From an uncultured Bacilli bacterium (GTDB lineage Bacteria > Bacillota_I > Bacilli_A > RF39 > UBA660): 17,227 nt of DNA. Made by a program: the position numbers and the translations under genes. The notes under the pieces are model-generated. The model did not search any database. It was not told where the DNA came from and saw nothing but the letters and a program-made list of their open reading frames with translations. Below, one piece after another: positions 1-7,408 of the stretch (position 1 is its first letter; each line of letters opens with the position of its first letter). The stretch is from NCBI GenBank assembly GCA_910586195.1, contig CAJUHO010000025.1, forward strand, positions 1 to 17,227, in the 5' to 3' direction.

Positions 1-558
1 GTTACTGGTAGTGGTGTATATATATCAACATTTGTTGGACGTAAGTATGGTGGAAAGATTTCTAATGTATTTGTTCAAGGAACTCTTCATGTAACTTCCA
101 CAGAAAATGGAGGACTTGTTGGTGCATTACAGCAAAATGGTTCCATTGTAGAAAATGTTGTTACTGATGTATCAATTGATAAACCAAGTAATACTTATAA
201 CAATCTTGCAAATAGTGTATTTAATGCTTCTGTCATTGGTAATATTTATAATACGCCAGTTGTTAAAAATACCATTGCTTTTGGTAATATGACTGGATAT
301 GTTGCAGCTGATGGTACTAAGTTTATACCATATAAATTTACTGGCGCAGTTGAAGCGCAAATACTTGCTGCTTTAAACAATTGTTATGAGGTTTTAGAAG
401 AGACTGGTTCAAGTAGAGTTAGTGATAATACTAAAGGAAAACTTATCAGTGTTTCTAAAAACAATTTGAATGTACAATTTTATAAAAATCTAGGTTTTGA
501 TGAGACTATTTGGAATTTAGATAATATTTCTGCTAAGGGATATCCAGAACTTAGATAA
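1..558 (+). CDS. Large surface protein with GLUG-like repeat, C-terminal part (5' end outside window)
   Basis: The frame is open from base 1 to the TAA at 556-558, giving at least 185 residues, so the true start lies upstream of the window. Residues about 34-54 of the visible part contain ENGGLVGALQQNGSI followed by a V-x-N-V-V run. This matches the GLUG pattern of tandem beta-strand repeats found in large secreted or surface proteins of Bacillota, including M26-type proteins. The chain ends with W-N-L-D and then G-Y-P-E-L-R, a common way for GLUG regions of gut Bacillota surface proteins to finish. No LPXTG motif or C-terminal membrane segment is visible, so any anchor must be in the missing N-terminal part. 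It is inferred to be an adhesin-like extracellular protein; the exact family cannot be named. A terminator follows immediately. Confidence 0.6.
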   Translation, partial: VTGSGVYISTFVGRKYGGKISNVFVQGTLHVTSTENGGLVGALQQNGSIVENVVTDVSIDKPSNTYNNLANSVFNASVIGNIYNTPVVKNTIAFGNMTGYVAADGTKFIPYKFTGAVEAQILAALNNCYEVLEETGSSRVSDNTKGKLISVSKNNLNVQFYKNLGFDETIWNLDNISAKGYPELR

Positions 559-576
559 AAAAAGATTAATAATAGT

Positions 577-630
577 AAAAAAGATATATAATAAAAGTTG
601 AATTTGTCAACGAAAGGTATATCTTTTTTT
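577..630 (+). terminator. Intrinsic terminator after the surface protein gene
   Basis: AAAAAAGATATA (577-588) pairs with TATATCTTTTTTT (618-630). The loop contains a small inner hairpin, GTTGA-atttg-TCAAC. The 3' arm ends in seven T residues. It closes the gene ending at 558 and separates it from the recombinase module. Confidence 0.75.
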
Positions 631-674
631 CATTAAAGTTGTTTAGCGTTCATAAAATTTATGGGAGGCAGATT

Positions 675-803
675 ATGAAAGAGGAAAATAGGGAGTTAGT
701 TATATGTGTATATGATGATAATGCACCATCAGTAAATGATAAGATACTTGAAGCTTTTGAAAGATATTTGATGTCAACTTTACTGAATAGGAAAAATTTA
801 TAA
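675..803 (+). CDS. Small 42-aa protein preceding the recombinase pair
   Basis: A short ORF starts with ATG at 675 after GGGAGG (663-668) at good spacing, and stops at TAA 801-803. The product begins MKEENRELVICVYDDNAPS and ends with an amphipathic, probably helical stretch (DKILEAFERYLMSTLLN). It has no signal peptide or zinc motif. It lies 86 bases upstream of the preferred start of the first recombinase and on the same strand. Small ORFs often accompany serine recombinase genes in Bacillota integrative elements, so a role as accessory or directionality factor is possible, but that is inference from position. No family is recognised. The ribosome-binding site is the best support that it is translated. 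Confidence 0.5.
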   Translation: MKEENRELVICVYDDNAPSVNDKILEAFERYLMSTLLNRKNL

Positions 804-889
804 ATTTGTATATTCGTAATTCATTTAGCGGTATTTTATAATGGCTGTGTTATGTGAAATTGGTTAAGAAAAAGAAAGTGGGATTGAAA

Positions 890-2479
890 ATGATAAATTA
901 CTTAACTAAACAAACATATCGGGCAGGAGCTTATTTGAGACTTTCAATAGAAGATAAAAAAGGTAATATTGAAAGCATTAGTATTGCTAATCAAAGATCT
1001 TTTATAAAAGAATATGCCCTAAAAAATGATATTGAAATACATGATTATTATGTTGATGATGGATGTTCTGGCGGAAATTTTGATAGGCCAGGATTTAAGA
1101 GACTTATAAATGATATTGAACATGGTGTTATTAATTGTGTTATAACGAAAGATATGTCTAGACTTGGAAGAGAGTTTATAGAAACAGGAAATTATGTTTT
1201 TAAATACTTTCCAGAACATGATATTAGATATATTGCAATACTTGATAATTATGATACTTTAAATCCAAATGGTTCTGAGGATATGTTGCCCTTTAAGGCA
1301 GTTATCAATGATATGTATTTAAAAGATATATCAAAGAAAATTAAAAGTGTAAGACATGATATGATGAAAAATGGTGATTTTGTTTCTGGAACTGTACCTT
1401 ATGGCTATAAGCGGTCTGAGGATAATAATAAAAAGCTTGTTATTGACGAATATGCTGCACCAATCGTATCTAGGATTTTTGAAATGAAGGATAATGGTAA
1501 GACAGAAGGAATGATTGCAAGATATTTGACTAATCAGGGAATACTACCTCCAGATGTATATAGAGGGAAAAAATTAAAAAGGACAACCATTACCACTAAT
1601 TTATGGAAACCTTCTACAGTAAAACATTTATTACAAAATGAAATTTATATTGGAACTTTAATACAGGGTAAATATGAGAAGGTAAGTCTCAAGTCAAAAA
1701 AGAAGAGATTACTTCCTAAAAGTAAATGGATTATTAAAAAAAATGCAATTCCATCATTAATATCTAATGAGTTATTTGAACGAGTAAATTCTTCGAAAAG
1801 AAAAAGTGACATTAGGCATAGAAAATATGATTATTTATTGAAAGGTTTCGTTGTATGTGCTGACTGTGGTTGTACTATGTCTGTGAGAAGAGTTAAAAAA
1901 CAGACTGATTCTGAATCAGTTACACCAATTTATTTATGTAGAACTTATGCTACTTATAGGAATGGAGCCTGTTCCATGCACTATTATAGGGAAGAAGATT
2001 TAAATAACATTGTATTGAATCAGATTGGAACTATTTTGTTAAAATATTCTAAGCCAGAAGATTTGTCAGAAAAATATGAAACAGTTTTAGGTACTTCTGA
2101 TATATTGAGTGAATATGTAACAATTTTTAATCGTATTAAATCTAAAATAATTACTATTGATAAAGCAATAAGTGACTTATATCAAGATAAAGCCTCTGGT
2201 GTTATATCGACAGACGAGTTTCTTGGAATTAAAAATGAGTTAGAAAAAGACAGAAGAGAATATGATGCTAAAATATCTGATTTAGAAATCTTAATTCGTG
2301 AATCTAAAAATTTATTAACAGATGAAAAAACAAAACAAAAGTATATTCATGATTTTTTGAAAGCCAAAAGTTTTGATAAAGAAATGATTAAAACGCTTGT
2401 GAATAAAATTGAAATTAAAGAGGATAAAACAGTAAATATATTCTTTAATTTTAACCTTAATGAGGCTATTAATGAATAA
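890..2479 (+). CDS. Large serine recombinase 1 (resolvase/invertase N-terminal + recombinase + zinc ribbon)
   Basis: A site-specific DNA recombinase of 529 aa that cuts and joins att sites through a phosphoserine intermediate. The catalytic domain starts at once: AYLRLSIED carries the nucleophile Ser19, DDGCSGGNFDRP follows at about 56-67, and the TKDMSRLGR motif supplies Arg91 and Arg94. Next come the recombinase domain (APYGY-like VPYGY near 180, then I-Y-I-G-T-L-I-Q-G), a zinc ribbon (Cys323, Cys326, Cys350, Cys361) and a C-terminal coiled coil, the usual layout and length for phage-integrase or TnpX-type enzymes. The frame can be extended to a GTG at 854, but that codon has no ribosome-binding site. 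ATG 890 has GGGA seven bases upstream and places the nucleophile at the family-typical distance, so it is preferred. All key residues are present, so the enzyme looks functional. Its stop overlaps the start of the second recombinase. Confidence 0.93.
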   Translation: MINYLTKQTYRAGAYLRLSIEDKKGNIESISIANQRSFIKEYALKNDIEIHDYYVDDGCSGGNFDRPGFKRLINDIEHGVINCVITKDMSRLGREFIETGNYVFKYFPEHDIRYIAILDNYDTLNPNGSEDMLPFKAVINDMYLKDISKKIKSVRHDMMKNGDFVSGTVPYGYKRSEDNNKKLVIDEYAAPIVSRIFEMKDNGKTEGMIARYLTNQGILPPDVYRGKKLKRTTITTNLWKPSTVKHLLQNEIYIGTLIQGKYEKVSLKSKKKRLLPKSKWIIKKNAIPSLISNELFERVNSSKRKSDIRHRKYDYLLKGFVVCADCGCTMSVRRVKKQTDSESVTPIYLCRTYATYRNGACSMHYYREEDLNNIVLNQIGTILLKYSKPEDLSEKYETVLGTSDILSEYVTIFNRIKSKIITIDKAISDLYQDKASGVISTDEFLGIKNELEKDRREYDAKISDLEILIRESKNLLTDEKTKQKYIHDFLKAKSFDKEMIKTLVNKIEIKEDKTVNIFFNFNLNEAINE

Positions 2480-4034
2480 TAAACTGACTGTTGCTTATGG
2501 AAGATTATCTCAAGAAGATATTAATAAGTTAAAAGAATTTTCTTCAAGTATCTATAATCAGCTAGCAATTATTAAATCTTATACTAAGGAAATGGGGCTT
2601 CATGTTGATAAAAAATATATTGATGATGGATATTCTGGGGTTAATTTTGATAGACCAGCATTTGAAAAGTTAAAAGATGATATAGAGAGTGGAATTATAG
2701 GAACTGTTATAACGAAAGATATGTCTAGACTCGGTAGGAACTTTATAGAAACTGCTTATTATATAGGAGAATATTTTCCTAGAAATAATGTCAGATATAT
2801 TGCTATAAATGATCAGTTTGATAGTGATAGTCCTGATATTCATGAACAACAAATTATGATGGAAATAAAAGCTCTTATAAATGATAGATATGTGAAAGAT
2901 GTATCAACAAAAAGAAAACAAGTAGCAGAGGCTAAAACACAAGAGGGACAATTTATTGGTTTTATAGCACCTTATGGTTATAAAATTAAAAAGGAAAATG
3001 GTAAAAGAACCTTAGAAATTGATGATTATGCAGCAGGTATTGTAAAAAGAATATTTTCTGAAATAGCGAGTGGAAGGACAAGAAGTGAAGTTGCTGATGG
3101 ATTAAATAGAGATGGGATAATACCACCCATTATTTATATGAATATAACACAAAGTAAAAAGAAAAAGTATTATTTTGACTGGTCAGATAAAATTATTTAT
3201 AGAATATTGAAAAATAAAACATATATAGGTAAAATTGTTAAAAGAAAATCTTTTAAGAGAAATTATCATCAGAAGAAAAGAGATTTTATTCCAATAAGAG
3301 ATAGAGAAACAATCAATAATTGTCATCCTGTAATCATAACGGAAGAGTTGTTTGAATCTGCAAATAATAGATTAAAAATAATGAAGCGAAAAGTAAAAAA
3401 CGATTATAGTGGTTTATTTAGTAAATTAGTAATATGTGGTGAATGTGGTAATATTATGACTGTTTGTAGAAGAAAAAGGCAAAATGGTAATGTTAAGTAT
3501 CACTTTGCATGTACAAAAGTAAGGAATAGGAAACATTGTTCTAATAGGACTGTGGCAGATTCTAAGCTTCAATTTATAGTTACTAATGCATTAAAAGGTT
3601 TAATTAATTTATATATTGATAAAGATGAGATAACTACAAAAGCAACAAAGAATTTATTAAAATGGGAAAGACCTAATTTAAAAATTGCTAATTTGAAAGA
3701 AAAGATAGAACTTCATAATGCAAATATTAGAAACTTATACTTAAAAAAGACAACTGGAGAAATTGCTTTAGATGAGTTTATCGAAAAAAAAGAAGTAGAA
3801 TCATTATTCAAGGAACAATCTGAAAAGTTATTACAGGAAGTTATAGAATCAAAAAATGAAGAGACAAGAAAAGAAGAATTATTAGAAAAATATAATAAGT
3901 TTGTAAATAATGATTATTTGATTAATGAAGTTATAAGGGACTTGATAGATAAAATTATTGTTTATAAAGATAATACTATACAGATTTCATTTAAGTTTGG
4001 AATAGGGAAACCAAAAGAAATTAAATTATATTAA
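2472..4034 (+). CDS. Large serine recombinase 2, overlapping partner of recombinase 1
   Basis: A second complete large serine recombinase, 520 aa. VAYGRLSQED carries the nucleophile Ser13, DDGYSGVNFDRP lies at 51-62, and TKDMSRLGR supplies Arg86 and Arg89. The recombinase domain contains APYGY and YIGKIVKRK, the zinc ribbon uses Cys322, Cys325, Cys347 and Cys356, and a long Lys/Glu-rich coiled coil precedes the C-terminus. An ATG at 2460 is in frame, but ATG 2472 follows GAGG (2462-2465) at ideal spacing and is preferred. It overlaps the stop of recombinase 1 within ATGAATAA, so the pair is probably translationally coupled and made in similar amounts. The two proteins are clearly paralogous yet distinct along their length. 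Tandem serine recombinases acting together are known from CcrA/CcrB of staphylococcal cassettes; whether this pair cooperates is inference. Confidence 0.93.
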   Translation: MNNKLTVAYGRLSQEDINKLKEFSSSIYNQLAIIKSYTKEMGLHVDKKYIDDGYSGVNFDRPAFEKLKDDIESGIIGTVITKDMSRLGRNFIETAYYIGEYFPRNNVRYIAINDQFDSDSPDIHEQQIMMEIKALINDRYVKDVSTKRKQVAEAKTQEGQFIGFIAPYGYKIKKENGKRTLEIDDYAAGIVKRIFSEIASGRTRSEVADGLNRDGIIPPIIYMNITQSKKKKYYFDWSDKIIYRILKNKTYIGKIVKRKSFKRNYHQKKRDFIPIRDRETINNCHPVIITEELFESANNRLKIMKRKVKNDYSGLFSKLVICGECGNIMTVCRRKRQNGNVKYHFACTKVRNRKHCSNRTVADSKLQFIVTNALKGLINLYIDKDEITTKATKNLLKWERPNLKIANLKEKIELHNANIRNLYLKKTTGEIALDEFIEKKEVESLFKEQSEKLLQEVIESKNEETRKEELLEKYNKFVNNDYLINEVIRDLIDKIIVYKDNTIQISFKFGIGKPKEIKLY

Positions 4035-4678
4035 ATGGAACAAGAGAACAATATGTTAGTAAATATTCAAAAATAAGTTATAAATGGTTATGTCAGAAAT
4101 CACAATTTTATAATAAATTACTATCATTTGATAATGATTATTCAGGAAGGGGATAGATTACAACTTAGACAATTGTTTGGAGATGTTAAGGGTAAGAAAA
4201 TAATAAAGATTATTATTCAAGATTGTTCAAAATTATGTAGAAATTTTGATGATGATGGTATGGGCGCAAGTATTGAACAAGTTAAATAAATATCCTAAAT
4301 ATGTAATACATTGCAGGATATCAAGAGATAGTAAAAGTGATTTAAAAAAGATTATGATTAAATGAAATTATAAAACAATTATATAACTAAAGATTAGATA
4401 CTCATCTTCATTGAATAAATATTTATAAGAAAAAGGTGAATTAAGATTTGCTTATTACATTAATTCTTTGGTTGACTTAATAAGTATCAGTAAGATTTAA
4501 ATAACTACAATGATATCTTATATAAAATAAGAAAGATATAAATTAACAATTTTTAAGAAGTCTCTAGAATGATAAAAAAGACAAAATTTTAAAAAGCTTT
4601 TTCTCTTAAGTAGAACGGATATATATTTAGGTAACTAGATAATAGGAATTGGAAATTTTATACAATTCTTTTTTTTTC
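4035..4678. other. Gene-poor stretch with coding-like remnants
   Basis: No convincing gene is visible over about 640 bases on either strand. Right after recombinase 2 a frame starting at 4034 is open to about 4157 and reads like protein (NGTREQYVSKYSKISYKWLC and onward), but it has no start codon. A 51-aa ATG frame at 4134-4289 overlaps it in another phase. The rest is dense in stops. This looks like a decayed gene or element end. No inverted repeat, att-like duplication or RNA gene could be identified by eye. Confidence 0.45.
4134..4289 (+). CDS. Possible 51-aa ORF or gene remnant
   Basis: The frame from ATG 4134 to TAA 4287-4289 encodes 51 residues (MIIQEGDRLQLRQLFGDVKG, then a basic/aliphatic stretch and NFDDDGMGASIEQ). 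Its composition is protein-like rather than random AT-rich sequence. There is no ribosome-binding site in front of the ATG, and it overlaps another coding-like frame, so it may be one half of a frameshifted gene that starts just after recombinase 2. No family is recognised. Confidence 0.25.
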   Translation: MIIQEGDRLQLRQLFGDVKGKKIIKIIIQDCSKLCRNFDDDGMGASIEQVK

Positions 4679-4707
4679 GTGACAAAAAGGAAAATATATG
4701 CTATAAT
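4679..4707 (+). promoter_or_regulatory. Sigma-A-type promoter P1
   Basis: GTGACA (4679-4684), a 17-base spacer and a perfect TATAAT (4702-4707). No ORF starts soon downstream, so its transcript would either be non-coding or form a leader of more than 400 bases for the gene at 5133. Confidence 0.6.
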
Positions 4708-4919
4708 ATGCTCATTAACAAGGGGTAGTAGATTTTTATGTGATATTTAAAAAGTATAATTTATTTAGAAATTAATTATATTAAGGTTTAAGATAGCTTT
4801 TATTACATTATTTGAAAAAATTGTCAAAATTTGTATTATTATACATAATGTTTAATAGGTGAGTTTTTTTGTACAAGTTACGTTTTTAGAAATAATAAAA
4901 TATTTGCTTTAAAAAAAAC

Positions 4920-4948
4920 TTGACAAAATTCGCTAAATGGTGTATTAT
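4920..4948 (+). promoter_or_regulatory. Sigma-A-type promoter P2 of the fibre cluster
   Basis: TTGACA (4920-4925), a 17-base spacer and TATTAT (4943-4948). The half from -20 onward, TAAATGGTGTATTATG, closely resembles the same part of P3 further downstream, which suggests shared regulation. Confidence 0.7.
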
Positions 4949-4960
4949 GAGTGCTAATCA

Positions 4961-4997
4961 ATTTCAGTGGCCCATTTGAATTTTGGGAGCTGATTTT
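4961..4997 (+). promoter_or_regulatory. Imperfect hairpin in the P2 leader
   Basis: TCAG and CCCA on the left pair with TGGG and CTGA on the right, followed by AAAGGGGGAAG, which resembles a ribosome-binding site but precedes no ORF. It lies in RNA made from P2. It matches no riboswitch class I can recognise; a leader structure is possible but unproven. Confidence 0.25.
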
Positions 4998-5056
4998 AAA
5001 GGGGGAAGAATAAATTAAGGGGATTGTGTAAGATTGTCAACGTATAGTTTTAAAGT

Positions 5057-5085
5057 TTGACAAATAGTGATAAATAGTGTACTAT
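5057..5085 (+). promoter_or_regulatory. Sigma-A-type promoter P3 with direct-repeat operator candidate
   Basis: TTGACA (5057-5062), a 17-base spacer and TACTAT (5080-5085). AAATAGTG occurs twice, at 5062-5069 and 5072-5079, exactly 10 bases apart and inside the spacer. That places a tandem protein-binding site between -35 and -10. P3 sits 48 bases before the first gene of the cluster. Confidence 0.65.
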
Positions 5086-5132
5086 GGAAATAAGCGAATT
5101 TTAAATATAATTACCATTGAGGGGGAAAGAAA

Positions 5133-6680
5133 ATGGATATTAAAAATCTAGATTTGAAAAAAGTATTAAGAGATAAGAAAGCTTGCTTAGTTAGAACAGG
5201 TGTTTGTGGAGTAGCAGCTAGTGTTATGATGTATTATTGTGGAATTCCAAAAGGATGCCATCAAGATACTATAGAAACAAATCCAAAAACAGTAAAAAAT
5301 CCGGTAGAATCTTTTATAGATGATGATAAGGATTTAAAGGATTTTGATGATGTACTTGCTGATATTGAAAAAGAAATCGCAAAAGATTCTGATTTGTTAC
5401 TAAAAGATAGACTTAAAGATAAATCAAAAGATAAGTCTAAGGATAAGTCAAAAGATTCTAAAGGTGAAGGAAAGAAAAATAAAGATTCAGCACCTATATT
5501 AGCTGATAATTCTGGAGTAAATCAAGATAATATTAATTGGCAACCTACTGGTTCAAAGAATACTGGAAATGATAATTTAGATACATCAAATAATAATGAT
5601 ATATCTGATAAGTCAGATAATAATTTAGGTAATACTAATAAACCAGATAATGATAAAGATGATGTAGATAAACCAGATAATGATAAAGATCATGTAGATA
5701 AACCAGATAATGATAAAGATGATGTAGATAAGCCAGATAATGATAAAGATGATGTAGATAAACCAGATAATGATAAAGATGATGTAAATAAGCCAGATGA
5801 TGATAAAGACAAACCTTCACATAAACATAATATTAGCTCAGTTACTGAATTGGTAGATAATAAAAATGGTACTCATACAACAATAGTAAAAGAAGTTTGT
5901 TCAGCAGGTGATTATAGTGCTATAGTTTCAGAAAATACAGCAGACTGTCAATATAGTGATTGGTATTCAGCTGGTGCTGATAGTGAAGAGAGAACTTGTG
6001 GAGTTTGTTCACATGGTGAGTATAGAGGTCATTCTATGGCAGAAGCTAGTACTGGTTCATATCAATACAATGGTGATGGTACTCATTCTGCTACTACTAC
6101 ACAAGAATGTACAACTTGTGACTATGAAATCTCAACTGTTGATACACAAACTTGTGATATGACAGGAGCACCTAAAGATGCTACTGATGGTATTAGTGTA
6201 CATGTTGAATGTCCAACATGTTTAAATAATGTGGTAGTTCATACTCATAATTTAGAGTCATATTATGAGAAAGATAATGCAAGTTGTTGTAAAGCTATAA
6301 CTGAATGTAAAGATACAGATTGTCCTACATCCTATCATGTAGAAACAGCTGTACCTCATGATTTTGAAGATACAGATATTATAAATTCATGGGATAATTT
6401 ACTAAAACAAGTATGTTCAAATTGTGGAGAAGAAAATTGGATTCCATATACTCCAACTACTACTTCAGATATTGGACAAGATAGTACTTCTGATTTTGAT
6501 AATGATTTAAGCAATGAAGAGTGGGCTGAAATAATAATAGATCAATATGAAGTTCAATCTGAGCCAGTAGATGCAAAATTATTTGAAGATACAGATTATT
6601 TAGACAGTAGTATGTTATTTGCAGAAGATGCTTATGAAAATACTACAGAGGAATATGTAAAAGAATTAGTTTTGAATTAG
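5133..6680 (+). CDS. Cys-rich, repeat-containing membrane-anchored surface protein
   Basis: A 515-aa protein with ATG after GAGGGGG (strong ribosome-binding site). Residues 17-38 form a single hydrophobic segment with Cys18, Cys25, Cys36 and Cys42 in and around it, more like a membrane anchor than a cleaved signal. Next comes an acidic region, a Lys/Asp-rich run at about 91-117 (KDKSKDKSKDKSKD), and five copies of KPDNDKDDVD plus a partial sixth at residues 170-226. From about 230 to 445 there is a Cys-rich region with repeated D-G-T-H and C-x2-C motifs (CGVC, CTTC, CPTC, CSNC), reminiscent of repeats in clostridial surface proteins. The C-terminal 70 residues are acidic; there is no LPXTG. 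As first gene of the SipW/TasA-like cluster, with 27 bases to the next gene, it may be a stalk or cell-wall-spanning partner of the fibre. No named family is recognised, so the role is inferred from context. Confidence 0.8.
   Translation: MDIKNLDLKKVLRDKKACLVRTGVCGVAASVMMYYCGIPKGCHQDTIETNPKTVKNPVESFIDDDKDLKDFDDVLADIEKEIAKDSDLLLKDRLKDKSKDKSKDKSKDSKGEGKKNKDSAPILADNSGVNQDNINWQPTGSKNTGNDNLDTSNNNDISDKSDNNLGNTNKPDNDKDDVDKPDNDKDHVDKPDNDKDDVDKPDNDKDDVDKPDNDKDDVNKPDDDKDKPSHKHNISSVTELVDNKNGTHTTIVKEVCSAGDYSAIVSENTADCQYSDWYSAGADSEERTCGVCSHGEYRGHSMAEASTGSYQYNGDGTHSATTTQECTTCDYEISTVDTQTCDMTGAPKDATDGISVHVECPTCLNNVVVHTHNLESYYEKDNASCCKAITECKDTDCPTSYHVETAVPHDFEDTDIINSWDNLLKQVCSNCGEENWIPYTPTTTSDIGQDSTSDFDNDLSNEEWAEIIIDQYEVQSEPVDAKLFEDTDYLDSSMLFAEDAYENTTEEYVKELVLN
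5640..5810 (+). repeat. 30-nt in-frame tandem repeat (5 copies plus partial)
   Basis: Five full units at 5640-5669, 5670-5699, 5700-5729, 5730-5759 and 5760-5789 and a partial sixth to 5810. They encode KPDNDKDDVD with few substitutions (one H for D, one N for D). Near-identity at DNA level suggests recent expansion or contraction, so copy number probably varies between strains. Confidence 0.95.
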
Positions 6681-6707
6681 AAATATAAATAGGTGGAGTG
6701 ATGAAGA

Positions 6708-7337
6708 ATGAAAAGGGAAAAAAAGTGGTATAAGTCAGCTAGTAATTGGTTCATGGTAATTGCTAGCACTATATTAATACTTATATTAGCAGCAAACTTA
6801 TTTATCATTTTTCAATCCAAAACAAATGAAGATCAAGTACCTAGTGTTTTTGGATATAAGCCATTCATTGTTCTTTCAGGTTCAATGGAAGGGAAAATTC
6901 ATAAAGGGGATTTGATTGTAACAAAAATTGTGGATCCCACGACTTTAAAAGTTAATGATATTATTGCTTTTAGAGATGCTGAAAATACAGTTACAACACA
7001 TAGAATTATTGATATTGTTGATAATAATGGGTCTACACAGTTTATTACAAAGGGTGATAATAATACTACTCAAGATCGTAATTTAGTTAGCTTAGATGAT
7101 GTGGAAGGTATATACGTAACTCGTTTTTCTAGCTTTGGTTCAATTATGAACAGTTTGGCAGAACCAACTACAATTATGGCTTTAGCCCTTTTGATTACTG
7201 TAATATTTGTTATAGGATTTGCTATTTCGGTTAGAAAAGAAAAAAGCTTGGAAAGAGAAGAATTCTTAAAATATAAAATGATGAAGGAATATCAGGAAAA
7301 AATGAAAGATAGCGATTCTAATGACAGATATAGATAA
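6708..7337 (+). CDS. sipW: SipW-type signal peptidase I (peptidase 1 of the cluster)
   Basis: A 209-aa membrane protease that removes signal peptides from TasA-like precursors on the outer face of the membrane. A transmembrane segment (about 14-35) precedes the catalytic domain. VLSGSMEG carries the nucleophile Ser59. The general base is a histidine, TTHRI with His97, rather than the lysine of ordinary bacterial enzymes; this marks the ER-like/SipW subfamily. TKGDNN supplies the conserved Asp116. A second transmembrane segment (about 152-175) leads to a charged cytoplasmic tail, as usual for SipW. ATG 6708 follows AGGTGGAG at 9 bases. It lies directly before the TasA-like gene at 7409, its most likely substrate. 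SipW of Bacillus has a separate regulatory role through its C-terminus; whether that applies here is unknown. Confidence 0.93.
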   Translation: MKREKKWYKSASNWFMVIASTILILILAANLFIIFQSKTNEDQVPSVFGYKPFIVLSGSMEGKIHKGDLIVTKIVDPTTLKVNDIIAFRDAENTVTTHRIIDIVDNNGSTQFITKGDNNTTQDRNLVSLDDVEGIYVTRFSSFGSIMNSLAEPTTIMALALLITVIFVIGFAISVRKEKSLEREEFLKYKMMKEYQEKMKDSDSNDRYR

Positions 7338-7408
7338 GAATTTTGGTAAATACTCTATTGGAGATTTACATAGATTAGGAATTTAATATTAAAAAGGAGG
7401 TGAAAAAG

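Noticed and set aside
854..889. GTG 854 as start of recombinase 1
   Set aside because: It has no ribosome-binding site and would add 12 basic residues before the usual catalytic-domain start; ATG 890 fits better.
4949..5132. Possible riboswitch (preQ1 or cyclic-di-GMP type) before the fibre cluster
   Set aside because: None of the conserved core sequences of these classes is present; only a weak hairpin is seen.
5640..5810. Regularly spaced 30-nt repeats resembling a CRISPR array
   Set aside because: The units are directly adjacent with no spacers and lie in frame within a coding region, encoding a 10-residue protein repeat.
5635..5820. Minus-strand frame of repeated Tyr/His/Leu residues
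   Set aside because: It is the antisense shadow of the KPDNDKDDVD repeat and has no ribosome-binding site.
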